DNA of 64,000 bases, from contig NC_089762.1 of assembly GCF_040412425.1 (NCBI RefSeq), positions 20,767,147 through 20,831,146 on the forward strand, in the 5' to 3' direction. Shown here piece after piece: positions 1-9,956 of the stretch. The notes beneath the pieces are model-generated. The model was not told the DNA's origin. It made no database searches and was given only the letters and a program-made list of their open reading frames with translations. Positions within the stretch are counted from its first letter, which is position 1. Each line of letters begins with the position of its first letter. The position numbers and the translations under genes are program-made. Source of the DNA: Macrobrachium rosenbergii (lineage: Eukaryota > Arthropoda > Malacostraca > Decapoda > Palaemonidae).

Positions 1-337
1 CAGTCCTATATTTACATCCAACGTTATGTATAAGTACAAGTGGCCCAGATGTAGTCAAGGGATCTATGTCGGATGTACTAAGAGGCTGCTGCAAGTAAGC
101 ATTGATGCTCATAGAGGAGTCAGCTTCAGAACCGGGAGCAGACTGTCCAGCCCTGAACAGCCTAATATCAGGAATCATCCCAAGACGTGTAAAACTTTTA
201 TAGAAAATTAAGACTTTTCAATAATACAACTAGTACAAAAAGAAAATGATTTAACAATACTTGAATCTATTATTATCAAATTGACTGTACCACCATTAAA
301 CTCCCAAACATCGTCTACACAATTATTTATTGTCTGA
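1..337 (+). pseudogene. Penelope-like element, C-terminal GIY-YIG endonuclease fragment
   Basis: The reading frame enters from the left edge of the window and runs to a TGA at 335-337. It is broken by one in-frame TAA at 209-211, after which coding resumes in the same frame. The peptide has a CxxC-like start (here W-P-R-C), then G-I-Y-V-G-C-T-K-R, then an R-I/S-D-A-H-R-G segment and a C-terminal N-I-R-N-H stretch. This is the GIY-YIG nuclease layout of endonuclease-bearing Penelope-like retroelements, where the domain nicks target DNA. The reverse transcriptase part would lie left of the window. It differs from the second Penelope-like copy near 43-45 kb and looks like another lineage. It lies antisense to the host ASCC3 gene, in the intron downstream of the 969-1113 exon. 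Confidence 0.6.
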
Positions 338-968
338 TGGTATTGCTGAGCTGTTTCTTCTCTGTCTGCATGTTTATTTTTTTTCTGTCTCACTTTTTTA
401 ATACTCAATGCAAGTAAAGCAATTAGTTTTAAGCTTCCTTCTGGGTAGGTTGTCACCAGCCTTTTGCTTGTTCTTTTAGTAAAGGTTGTAGTCATTTTAT
501 TCTGAATGTTTTATTGTAATTCTAAATTGTTATTCTGATTTTATTAGTTTACTGATTGCCATGTTTGCTGTTTGCAGCCTAGAATATGCAACTAACAGGA
601 GTCATGAAATGTCGGATAACCATAATAAAATTCATATGGATAGTAACTTTCCATGACCCGCCTTGGATTGTTCTTCGAGCTGTTGCTCCGGAAGTTGGAG
701 GTATATGTATGTATACATATATAAACCACTATAACTGAACAAACAGCCAGATAAAACAGTAAATCTAGTAAGCCTTTCTGCATGACCAAAGTGAACCATG
801 TTATTTACAAATCTAGCCACTGGATAGTACCCACAAGAAAAAACTTTGTCCATAACACTTCATGATTTTTGTTGGCATCACACTGTGAATGATGGCAAAA
901 GATAACATACATGAAAAGAAGAATCTCAAGAAATGAACATCACTCATGGCAGAAATGCTTTAACTTAC
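338..968. other. Intronic sequence of the host gene, no gene seen
   Basis: AT-rich sequence between the Penelope-like fragment and the ASCC3 exon at 969-1113. The first part (338-510) may be the 3' untranslated tail of the Penelope-like copy. The rest shows no coding signature, RNA gene or recognisable repeat. Confidence 0.5.
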
Positions 969-1113
969 CAGTTATATGAAGGTAACCAGTGCTTTCATCA
1001 AATCGAACCATACGAGCTTTATCCAGCTGTTTGGCTGATTTAATAACTGCTTCCCGCCTAAATTCCTCAAGATTGGGGTCATGCTGTGCATCTTTATACA
1101 TAAGGCCATACAC
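969..1113 (-). CDS. ASCC3: ASCC3 exon A (end of first winged helix, approach to Sec63 domain)
   Basis: 145-bp exon, the most 3' one in the window. On the minus strand it is preceded by a TTCTAG acceptor and followed by a GTAAGT donor. It starts V-Y-G-L-M-Y-K-D and ends with a phase-1 split codon after Y-L-H-I-T. The L-D-K-A-R-M-V-R-F-D-E-S-T-G-Y segment matches ASCC3 (LDKAQMIRFEERTGY in human) much better than Brr2/SNRNP200, which fixes the paralogue. In the protein this region links the N-terminal helicase cassette to its Sec63 unit. ASCC3 is the 3'-5' DNA and ribosome-quality-control helicase of the ASCC complex. The exon joins in frame to the exon at 10918-11007 across a 9.8-kb intron holding a LINE and a DIRS element. 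Confidence 0.88.
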
Positions 1114-1309
1114 CTAGAAAAAATAAATAGTTCTCAATATCACACTGCAATTTACCATACATCAAAATGGTCCTGAAATTATTATAAACTTAAATTCAAT
1201 GTAGTATCAACAGTGCTCCTGACAGGCAAATTTACAGACAGTTCTAGGAGCAAGAGTCTATCCCAGAACAAGCTGACTCAGTCCACAAAATTATTCCTGA
1301 GCTTTTCCT

Positions 1310-1760
1310 TGAAGTTTTAATCAAATTATAATTATTGGGTGGTTTCAACAGACCACTGAACAAATTCATTTCATTTTCACAGGTCTGGACCAAATTATAT
1401 GTATGAATTGTTATACCACAGGTTTTTCAAAAATGTTATAATTGGGTTAACTGAAAATGGAGATTTTGGCAAAATTTCTTAATTGGTATTTCCAAAACTT
1501 GACATTTGTTGTCAATTATATTATGGACATTCACATAAAAATGTTTAACTTGGTGTTACTTTACATTCTGTATATATGGAGATTGAATGATGTGGGATAT
1601 TCATCAAATATACATGGGTCAGACAAAAAAGACCAATCATAAGATGAGTCAAATTACTTGTTGTTCCTTTTGCTATGATGAATTCCATATTCCAACACTG
1701 GGCTTGGTCTGTTTTAATTTGTTACTATCAGATTCATTATGTTTAGAGACATATATCAAT
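1310..1760. repeat. Dispersed repeat of unknown class, copy 1
   Basis: About 450 bp that recurs in the same orientation at about 45000-45430. Shared landmarks include a TTCCAAAACTTGACA block, a TTTACATTCTGTATA block and a TGATGAATTCCATATTCCAA block, in the same order and with similar spacing. No coding sequence or terminal repeat was recognised. It may be part of an old transposon or LTR. Confidence 0.6.
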
Positions 1761-2156
1761 TGTAGGAACTGTCTGAAGTTGTTCCTAAACAGCACATAAT
1801 TCTAAAACCTTTGCATTTAGTAATTCAACGGATCATCTATTTAGTAATAGGCACCTGTGAAATAATCAAGTTTTATATTTTCTACTTAGATTAAGACTTG
1901 TAAATTCTTAGTACATTTATGACAAAGTAGTTGTCTCAAAATTTGTGGGAAATAGAGGCATTAGTTTCCTGCCCATTTGAAAATTTGTGAATAACTCTTG
2001 AACATCACATACCTTAAATCCATACACAAAAACTGTTGGCCACAAACCTACAAACCTAACTATTAACTAACAAACAGTCTACTATTTACCAAATTATAAA
2101 ATATAGCGTAACTATATACCTTTTATAGTGTACAGTAAAGTGCAATTTTAATTACG

Positions 2157-2158
<2 letters not shown>

Positions 2159-2241
<83 letters not shown>
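2159..2241. repeat. (GA)n microsatellite
   Basis: Uninterrupted GA dinucleotide array of about 80 bp in the host intron. The flanks (1770-2158 and 2242-2530) are AT-rich with no feature seen. Confidence 0.95.
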
Positions 2242-2242
<1 letters not shown>

Positions 2243-2539
2243 TGACTGTTATATTATTTTGGATTACTTAGACTATTAATTTTTACTCTATACTGCATGA
2301 GGCAAGTTATTTCATTCATAAAATGAAGTATACATGTCAATAGAAAACATTCTTATTCTTAAAAATAAAAATACAACATACAATGACTTTCCCATTTAGA
2401 ATAATAATAATGATGATTCAAACAACTACATAGAAGCAATTCTTACTATATTGTTAATAAATTTATACAGGAAGAGATAGAAAACACTACAAAATGTATT
2501 AGCTGTACAGCATTACCATCATTCACACTATCAGTAAAG

Positions 2540-3400
2540 GTCAATCATCAGGCATGCCATCCTTCTTGTCAACTGGAGGAATGGCTGGTCCTGGGGTCTC
2601 TGGGATGACACAGACAAATGATGTAGAGGGGATGAAAAGAGAGACCAGGATTCTGTTGACTTTTTTGCCTTTTCATTTCTTTCAATATCATTTTATCGGG
2701 ATAAAATGCTTCTGCCATTCCCTTCACTTTCAAGGTGCATATCACTAAGAACTCAATACCATAAAAGTAGTTCATAACAGCTGAGAAATGATGCAATTCC
2801 TCTGCAATATTATCTAATGTATACTTGTTCCTGACAATACTTCATTTTCTTTACCAGGCATAACAACTGCTTTGGTCAGCTCCATCAAGTCATTTTTTTT
2901 CTATGAACTAAATGGGGGTGGTGCCAATTAATTCTCCAATTTTCACAATGTCCATATCTTGAAATCCCACTGCACCCATCTTCACCATAGTTAAGATTTC
3001 TTTCATTACTTCTCTAACATGCTCCAAGGAAAATCCATTGAATCTGTATGCACACTCTGACCAGAAGTTTTCCTAGAATAAGTTTATAGTCTTAGGCTGC
3101 ATAGCTTTTATGGCTCTTTAAATATCAACAGCATCTGTGACTGTATAAACCTCTAACATCTTTACTATGTTTTCTTAATAGGAGATTTCTTTCAGAGCCT
3201 GGGCAATTCTCTCCACTAAGCAGTAATTATAATGGGTCTCTGGCATCCTTATTAAAGCCCAATACAGAGGGTGGAATTAGAAACACTGTGTTGGAGGTTA
3301 AGCAGCCAACTTCAATGTCGTAAACATCAAACTTACTAGGTTGTGGGTGGCCAGGGAGCACTGTCCAGTATCAAGTATCTCCAGACTTGAGGGACAAAGC
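2540..3400 (-). pseudogene. Tigger/jerky-like (pogo superfamily) transposase remnant
   Basis: Minus-strand coding traces in shifting frames follow the order of a Tigger-like transposase. Near 3350 there is a P-G-H-P-Q motif, as found after the second catalytic Asp. This is followed by the N-T-V-F-L segment, equivalent to the usual PPNTT-x-LQP region, then V-T-D-A, then a W-x-x-F-W-S-E-C / F-N-G-F block at about 3000-3110. A stretch around 2660-2810 contains K-Y-T-L-D-N-I-A-E-E-L and E-M-K-R-Q-K. The end near 2550 reads I-P-P-V-D-K-K-D-G-M-P-D. Several stops and frameshifts are present. No terminal repeats were identified. Assignment rests on motif order, so it is moderate. Confidence 0.5.
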
Positions 3401-3644
3401 ACTAATGAAACAATTTTTAAAAAACAATTGATTCTGTAGTCCATGAATTCCTGTTATACATTCAAAAGACTAGCAGTTAAAATTTACCTTTTCCCTTCTA
3501 AGCTTGGAAATTAGCAGTTTTATGACTCGGGCTGCCCCAATCATAAACTTGATAGCATAAGCAAAAAAACTGCAGTGTTAATTTCTTTTCTTTACTTAAA
3601 ACATGATATCTGACTTCTTTTCTTATTACTATAAACTATGGCAT

Positions 3645-3905
3645 ATTGGCTAGCAAGCTGTTGGCCCAGCGTTTGACTCTCCGACCGACCAATGAAGAAT
3701 TAGAGGAATATATTTCTGGTGATAGAAATTCATTTCTTGTCATAGTGTGGTTCAGATTCCACAATAAGCTGTAGGTCCCGTTGCTAGGTAACCAGTTGGT
3801 TCTTAGCCACGTAAAATAAATCTAATCATTCGGGCCAGCCCTAGGAGAGCTGTTAATCAGCTCAGTCGTCTGGTTAAACTAAGATATACTTAACTTTTTG
3901 AAACA
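3645..3905 (+). repeat. tRNA-derived SINE
   Basis: The head resembles a tRNA-type polymerase III promoter: an A-box-like TTGGCCCAGCG near 3660 and a B-box-like GGTTCAGATTCC at about 3750-3761. The body contains TTGCTAGGTAACCAGTTGG, TCTTAGCCACGTAAAATAA and the GGGCCAGCCCTAGGAGAGC / TTAATCAGCTCAG block that I recognise as common in decapod genomes. It sits in the host intron on the strand opposite to ASCC3. 3906-4282 downstream is AT-rich with nothing seen. Confidence 0.65.
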
Positions 3906-4282
3906 GCAATTTCACAGGAAATAAATACCTGCTCTAAAATAGTACCTGACCTAGCACTGATTACTAATGTTGGATACATGATAGTTAATTCTAGTTATCT
4001 CTACTTTATTTCTGTTTTAATTCTAAGTTGACTATTATATTTCTGTTTTAATTCCAAGTTTATTATTACTTAATTACAATTACAGTTACCTCCTTTTTAT
4101 CTTATATAATTTTACAGATTCTTCTTACTATTATTATTCAGAAGATGAAACCTATTTATATGGAACAAGCCCACAGGGGCCACTCACCTGAAATTCTAGT
4201 TTCCAAAGAATATGGTGTTCATAAGGGAGAAGTAAGAGAAGGTAAAGGGAAAAACATGATGGCAAGATCACACTTGTTGAAA

Positions 4283-6066
4283 AGGAAAAAATAAATTAAT
4301 AAATTAATAAATACATAACAATGTATTAAAATGCAAGGAAAATAGTATTAGGGTAGTAAAGCATTGCATCTCTGCTTGAACTTCTGAAGTTCCAATTGCA
4401 CGACATTCTCTGAGAGGCTGTTCCACAGTCCAACGATACAAGGAGTATAGGACCTCTGGCACTGAGAAGTTCGACAGCAAGGCACACTACTCCATATTGG
4501 TGCTGCTGTTCAGCGAATCTGGTCGCTCTCAGCAGGTAAAGGGGATCAGGGATCAATTGTGAATGTGAAAGATCTCTGTTGAAATACATATGAAAAATTG
4601 ACATACAAGAGACCATCTGTTGATGGTCCAAGTCACAACTGCTACTATTGGGAAACAGAAACCTACCATCATGAATCACTCTATCTAAAAGAGATAAATA
4701 TCTGGCAGAAGCAGACATCCACACTGGCGAACAGTATTCTAGTAAGGGAAGCACATATGACCTAAAACAGCTTACACTGATTTTATCACATATATATATA
4801 TATATATATATGAGGCCTTACGAACAATACCTAACTTACATGCGGCATTTGTTGACACTTTCATTAGATGTTTCTCAAAAGTAAGATGTGAGCTAAAAGT
4901 TACTCCAAGAATAGTTAAAGCTTCAGACTCATTCAGCAAAGCTCCACCTGAAGGGGAAGATGGAGTGGAAAATCTGTACCAGATCTGCTAATCAACAGTA
5001 TTTTCATTTTACTGGAGTTCAGCCTCATACCCCACCGACTACACCATTCACTCATCCTGTCCATGTTGCGACTGAGGCTGAGGGCAGCTTCATTTTTCAT
5101 AAGTGGAGACTACTGCATCGACAAGACTTGCATCATCGGCATACTATACAATTTTGTTTTCTAAGCCAACAACCATATCGTTTGTATACACCAAAAATAA
5201 AAGTGGACAAAGAACACTACCCTGTGGAACTCCAGAAACAACAGGTCTGGGTTTGCTAAAGTTCCCATCAACAGCAACTGCCTAGCTTCCACCCACTCCA
5301 AGATTCTGAAGTTTATGAATAAGTGTCTTATGATTTACTAAATCGAAAGCAGAACTACAATCTACATTTGAATGACTCTGCACTCAAAACCCTTATCAAG
5401 GTTCTCTTGCAAATGGCACGTCAAGTCTAAAAAAGCATCGCAGGTACCTTTAGATTCCACATACATATATAGTGGCTTAAAAAAAAAGTTTTTCAGTAAC
5501 TCTGGAGAGCACAGGGAGAATAGAAATTGGTTGGTAATTACTGCAGTCTGAAGATATACCACTCTTTGGAACAAGCACCGTATTACTATGCTTGAGCTCA
5601 TCTGCAACGATACTACATTGACATAAAAATCTATAGAATCTACTAATCTTGGGAGAAAGGACACTAGAAACTTTTTTAAAAAGCAAAGGTAAGAAACCAT
5701 TAGAATCTTCTCCACCCCAGTTATCAAGATTATCCAGAATTTTCTTAACATCCTTAGAGCAACATGCAAATTTTGTAAGAACAGGTTCAGGATGAAAAGT
5801 ATTAGGGGGGGGACATCCTCAGCTGATAGCTTAGCTTCAAAGGCTCAATGAAGCAGGTCAGCCTTTTCCCTATGGCCAGTAACCAATCTACCATCATCTT
5901 TTAGTAGTGGTGGAAAGGAAGGCGAGCCTGACCCAAAGATAGATGATACCAATTTAGTCCACCACAGATGAGGCTGAGTAATTCCTCCAAGTTTCCTCTT
6001 CAAGGAATTATTGTAATTTCTCTCGGATGTATGGTAAGTTCTATTTGCAGCACGGTGAGACTCAAC
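4283..6066 (-). pseudogene. LINE reverse transcriptase (3' part of a split non-LTR retrotransposon)
   Basis: Minus-strand non-LTR reverse transcriptase with stops and frameshifts. In order: an L-K-R-K-L-G-G / L-W-W-T-K-L linker near 5950; the N-T-V-L-V-P-K-S-G then N-Y-Q-P-I-S-I-L-P-V block at about 5490-5610; the S-G-V-P-Q-G-S-V-L motif near 5212-5250; Y-A-D-D at about 5130-5143, preceded by an in-frame stop; and a thumb/C-terminal segment with L-L-E-Y-C-S-P-V-W at 4720-4754. The 3' end carries a short TTTATTAA tandem tail near 4286-4318, as several LINE clades do. The 5' part continues at 9027-9636, beyond an inserted DIRS element. Clade is Jockey-like by motif feel only. It lies in sense orientation to ASCC3. 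Confidence 0.8.
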
Positions 6067-6088
6067 AAAAAAAGGTTTTGACGTAGGA

Positions 6089-6410
6089 AAAACCTATTTT
6101 TGGTAGTTGCTGTTGAGTCCTCAAAGGAGTTACCCCCCATTGTGTGCCAGTGCTCCCATGGTGACTAGACTAGTATCAAAGAAATATTTTTCTAGCCTGG
6201 TCTTGTAGCCGGGTATTGTGTCGTAATGAAAACACTATGACACGTGATAGAGTATAATGGACTCAAAGATAAAAGGGCATTTTCCATTATCTTCAGCGAA
6301 GCTGATCCCAGTTTTTCCTATGTCAAAACTCCAAGAAGTGACTATTGCGCATGCGCGTCTGCCATCTTGTTTTACGACCGGGCAGGCAAAAAGACCATCT
6401 CCATTACTCT
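6089..6410. repeat. DIRS copy 1 left inverted terminal repeat
   Basis: Inverted match to 8705-9026. Landmarks: GTAGTTGCTGTTGAGTCCTC at the outer edge, TCAAAGGAGTTACCCCCCAT, TAGACTAGTATCAAAGAAA and GCGCATGCGCGTCTGCCATC. It contains an ATG-initiated frame (from 6257) encoding nearly the same peptide as the start of the RNase H ORF in the right repeat. Confidence 0.85.
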
Positions 6411-6480
6411 CTGCTGGTCAATGTAGGATTATCCCTTGCCCAAATCCCATGTCTTTTGTCAGGGCAGTGGGAGGGTTTTG

Positions 6481-6569
6481 AGGACTCAACAGCGACTACC
6501 AAAAATAGGTTTTTCCTACATCAAAACCTGTTTTTTGATAGCGTAGTCGCTGTCTCGTCCTCAAAGGAG
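6481..6569. repeat. DIRS copy 1 internal complementary region
   Basis: Composite of two parts. 6481-6528 is the reverse complement of the outer left end (6068-6119). 6529-6569 is the reverse complement of the outer right end (8982-9022, the GCGACTACGCTATCAAAAA end). Such a region aligns both ends during replication of DIRS elements. Confidence 0.8.
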
Positions 6570-6851
6570 CTTTACCAAAGAAATTGACAGGTGACAAAAA
6601 GGCTTAAGCTCTTAAAATTTAAATTCCAAACAACCCAAAGAAAAACATTTATGGTCCAAGGTCGAGCCACAAGTTTCAAGCCCCATTCCTTATTCCAAAA
6701 ACCTTTTGGGGTTTTGAGGAAACAAGAAATGAGAAAACTAAACAAGAACTTGCACTTTTAGGGTGAAGTTATGTAGTGACTTACCTAAGTATGCTGGGTG
6801 TGGTTGCAGTCTTTTCGTATCTTTCCCAGCAATAGTCAGCATACTCACCCA

Positions 6852-8104
6852 TTAGGAAGACCCCTGGTTTTCTGCTGTAGAGCCTATGGGGTCGGGACTA
6901 ACCATTCCACCTACTGACATGCAGTGCAGACGAATTTGTTCGAGCTCATGGCAGTAATGTTTTAAGAACACTGTCTCTGATGCCCACCCTGTACTTTCAG
7001 AGACTTCTTCAAAGGAGACATTTCTGAAGAAGGCCAATGATGCACTTACTTTCCTTATGTCATGTGACCTGGGAAAGGAGTGTGGGTTTGCTTTTTTGAT
7101 TAGGGACACTAAAATTATTCTTAGCCCTTGTAGAGAGAGTGGTTTATTCGTGCTAGGGTGTAGGAAAATCGGACCTTCTGGGATGTTTGCCGTGACCTCT
7201 AGGTAACCCTTAAGTGCTTGAACTGGGCATAATGTTTTGTCTGCTAAATTAAGTTTCCTTATAAGAATAGGAGATTTCCTTTTTAAAGGATCCTCATTCT
7301 TGGCCAGGAATGATGGGCCTGGGGACAATAATAAATGATTATCAACAGTTTGTGTGATATATCGTCCCCGTCGAAGAGAGCCCAGTTCACTAATACGGGC
7401 CCCTGAAGCTAATGCAATTAGGAAGATCGCCATTTGTAGTTTGAGAGTTGCGGTTGTATTGGATCCACTGAACTGAGGAGTAGATAGAAGTCCAAGTACC
7501 TTGTTCAGGGACCAAGTAATTGGGAGTCTTTCGGGAGCAGGTCTTTGTAGAGCAAAAGACCGTAGAAGGGAAGTAACGACTTCTATGCTGGAGTCAATCC
7601 CGAATCCATAAAGCAAGGGTTCTGATAATGCTGTCTTGTATGACATGATTGCTGTAACCGCAAGCGTTTGTCTTCAAAAAGATATATCATAAAATTTAAA
7701 AGTGTTTCTATAGAAATTTCAACTGGGCTCTCAGTATGGATATAATCTAACCATATCTTCCATACAGACTGGTTTTGTCGGATAGATGACGTCCGTAACT
7801 TTTGCACTAGGTACCTAGCAATATTGGGTGAGTAGTTTTCACGGTAGATAATGTTTAAAAAATCCACACGTGAAGGTCTCGGCTCAGAAAGGATGATGCG
7901 TAAATAATTTTCCCTCCTACTTTCTGGGATAGTACAGCGGACGACAGTGGAATTGATCTTTTCGCCCACTGTTGAAGTCATAGGAACCAATGTCTGTTTG
8001 GCCAATTTGGGGCTATTAAGTAAGCTGTTCCTTTGAAGGTTAGGAGTTTGCTCAAAACCTTCGAAATCTGGGACAATGGAGGAAAAAGATATATCGTCTT
8101 CCAA
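6852..8104 (-). pseudogene. DIRS copy 1 tyrosine recombinase (one frameshift)
   Basis: The recombinase starts at the ATG at 8102-8104 (M-E-D-D-I) and overlaps the end of the RNase H ORF by 127 bp, a usual DIRS arrangement. It shifts frame near 7620-7650 and continues in the 264-residue frame ending at 6852. In that frame the catalytic set is present: R84 (G-A-R-I-S-E-L), H195-x-x-R198 (S-H-D-I-R-K), W221 and nucleophile Y231. The N-terminal part carries the SAM-like core-binding region (Q-S-V-W-K-I-W). Apart from the single frameshift the protein looks intact, which suggests fairly recent activity or a sequencing indel. It would catalyse insertion of the circular DNA intermediate. Confidence 0.8.
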
Positions 8105-8859
8105 TTGTTCCAGTCTTGTAGGAAGGCATCTCTTGCTATTGCTTGATTGTCCAAGTTTGGAGATACATATACTGGAAGTTTGTGGTTCTCGTATGTGGCG
8201 AACAGGTCCACTTCGGTTGTGGAAGCATGTTGGCTATTGTTTGAAAAGAGTGGTTGTCCAACATCCATTCCGTTGAGGCTGTCGTTTTTCCTCGATAGAG
8301 AGTCTGCTATTACATTGAGAGACCCTGTGAGGTGAATTGCAGACAGGTGCCACTTCTTTACTTGTGCCATCCGAAGAATGGCAAGCATTACCATGTTGAG
8401 AGGAGGTGAACGTGATCCCGATCTCTTGATGCAGGACACTGCAGTTGTGTTGTCTAGGACCAACAGAATGTGTGTCTCTTCTGGAGGTTTGAGTTTTTTG
8501 AGAGACAAAAACGCAGCCATCAGTTCCAGGAAATTGATATGACGTTTCCTCAGAGACACTGACCACCTCCCTGCCACCTGACGATCCTGCCAATGTCCTC
8601 CCCAACCTGTCAATGAGGCATCTGTGTGTATTGTCACTCTCTGCTTTACATGCTTGAAAACAGTAAGGAGCACTGACGGGTGATGCGTATCACTTGCGCT
8701 AGAAGAGGGTAATGGAGATGGTCTTTTTGCCTGCCTGGTCGTAAAACAAGATGGCAGACGCGCATGCGCAATAGTCACTTCTTGCAGTTTTGACGTAGGA
8801 AAAACTGGGTTCAGCTTCGCTGAAGATAAGGGAAAATGCCCTCTTATCTTTGAGTCCAT
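7978..8859 (-). CDS. DIRS copy 1 RNase H ORF fused to terminal-repeat sequence
   Basis: Open frame of 293 codons. The first ~55 residues are encoded by the right inverted terminal repeat (M-D-S-K-I-R-G-H-F). Then comes an RNase H domain with D in H-T-D-A-S-L-T-G-W-G, E in F-L-E-L-M-A-A, D in L-V-L-D-N-T-T-A and D in V-I-A-D-S-L-S-R. So the acidic catalytic set is present. The reverse transcriptase that normally precedes RNase H is absent, so the ITR-RNase H junction reflects an internal deletion. The C-terminus contains the connection region (D-L-F-A-T and L-I-A-P-N-W-P) found before the recombinase in these elements. Whether the fusion is translated is unknown. Confidence 0.7.
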   Translation of the reverse strand: MDSKIRGHFPLSSAKLNPVFPTSKLQEVTIAHARLPSCFTTRQAKRPSPLPSSSASDTHHPSVLLTVFKHVKQRVTIHTDASLTGWGGHWQDRQVAGRWSVSLRKRHINFLELMAAFLSLKKLKPPEETHILLVLDNTTAVSCIKRSGSRSPPLNMVMLAILRMAQVKKWHLSAIHLTGSLNVIADSLSRKNDSLNGMDVGQPLFSNNSQHASTTEVDLFATYENHKLPVYVSPNLDNQAIARDAFLQDWNNWKTIYLFPPLSQISKVLSKLLTFKGTAYLIAPNWPNRHWFL

Positions 8860-9026
8860 TATACTCTATCACATGTCATAGTGTTTTCATTACAGCACAA
8901 TACCCGGCTACAAGACCAGGCTAGAAAAATATTTCTTTGATACTAGTCTAGTCACCATGGGAGCACTGGCACACCATGGGGGGTAACTCCTTTGAGGACG
9001 AGACAGCGACTACGCTATCAAAAATA
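8705..9026. repeat. DIRS copy 1 right inverted terminal repeat
   Basis: Inverted partner of 6089-6410, diverged by scattered substitutions. It ends ...GCGACTACGCTATCAAAAATA, after which LINE sequence resumes. It supplies the start codon region of the RNase H ORF. Confidence 0.85.
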
Positions 9027-9636
9027 GTGTAATTCTCATTTGAACGATTTTGTCTTCACATGTTGAGTTTGGCCTGTTTGTCATGGTAAGCTCATCTACA
9101 TGTATCATCAAACCATGGCTGGTCCTTTGTCTTGAATTTGATGACCTTTCTAGGGAAAAACCTATTAAAATACCCATCAGCATTTCATTCAACTGCCTCT
9201 TGAGACCAGATTCTAATATAGCATCTGAAATATTAAGCGCCTGACAAGCTTCAATAATGCGATCCCAAATGGCTCTAGATTTCAGACAGACCTTTTTTGA
9301 TTGACAGATATGTCCATCTCAGTGGCACAGTGATCAGAAGTGCCTATATACTCACAAACCATGGAAAAATCTGAGAATATATGGTCTAATCTTTTACCAG
9401 AAAAATGTGTGGGTTCCTCAATTATCTGAACAAAATAAGAGGATATTCAGAACTCGAGAGCAGAACGGCCATGTTGATCTATGGATTTTGAAATTAGCCA
9501 CTTCTGTGCTTTGCATTGTAGTCTCTACAAATAACAAATGAAGCTTTTGAATCCTGAGACTGAGCCATACTAACACTTTCCAAGAGACAGTCATACATAG
9601 AATCGTCGATATTTGGATTGTGGTAAACAGGATATA
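9027..9636 (-). pseudogene. LINE 5' part: apurinic endonuclease end and linker
   Basis: This continues the LINE of 4283-6066 beyond the DIRS insertion. Minus-strand traces show F-V-I-C-R-D-Y-N-A-K-H (endonuclease D-x-N motif region, 9511-9546), T-S-D-H-C-A-T-E-M-D-I (the catalytic SDH motif, 9311-9345) and P-W-F-D-D-T-C-R then A-Y-H-D-K-Q (linker, 9074-9130). Stops interrupt the frame. The 5' side is cut by a MITE at 9637, and ORF1 is absent. Together the two parts form one 5'-truncated LINE. Confidence 0.75.
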
Positions 9637-9951
9637 CAGCTGACCCCTGGTATTCATGGGGGATGTGTACAGCTACCCCTGTGAATAGCTAAAATGCTTA
9701 TAACTTCCTATTTTGATATTTCAAAACACCAAAAAACCCTCTAAAAATGCTTATACAGTACCTGAATATTTTAATAGTTTTATCACAAAAGTGCATTTAG
9801 TCACAAAAATATGAAAATATAGTAATTTGTTAATATTTCTCGATGAAAAATATGACTAGGCAAATCTTCAGCGAATAATGTGTATATATGTTCCACAGAG
9901 AAATCCATGAATATGTGAATCCTCGAACCGCGAATAGGCAGGGGTCGAGTG
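9637..9951. mobile_element. Tigger-type MITE, family A copy 1
   Basis: About 315 bp flanked by TA at 9635-9636 and 9952-9953. The ends are inverted (left CAGCTGACCCCTGG, right CCTCGAACCGCGAATAGGC...GGGGTCGAGTG). The interior matches the copies at 15472-15822 and 15859-16208 (TATTTTGATA...CAAAA blocks, GTTTTATCACAAAA). No coding capacity. Confidence 0.75.
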
Positions 9952-9956
9952 TATGT

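Larger units (their letters stand above)
6067..9026 (-). mobile_element. DIRS-like tyrosine-recombinase retrotransposon, copy 1 (family III, internally deleted)
   Basis: About 2.96-kb element inside the LINE. It has two inverted terminal repeats of about 320 bp (6089-6410 and 8705-9026) and an internal complementary region at 6481-6569. The left half of that region is complementary to the left end and the right half to the right end. This is the arrangement DIRS elements use to circularise before recombinase-mediated insertion. RNase H and tyrosine recombinase reading frames are present. Gag and reverse transcriptase are missing. No target duplication flanks it, as expected for this order. 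Coding strand equals host ASCC3 sense. Confidence 0.85.

Noticed and set aside
5362..5769. 135-codon minus-strand frame near 5.5 kb as an independent gene
   Set aside because: It overlaps the LINE reverse transcriptase, whose motifs read in a different frame.
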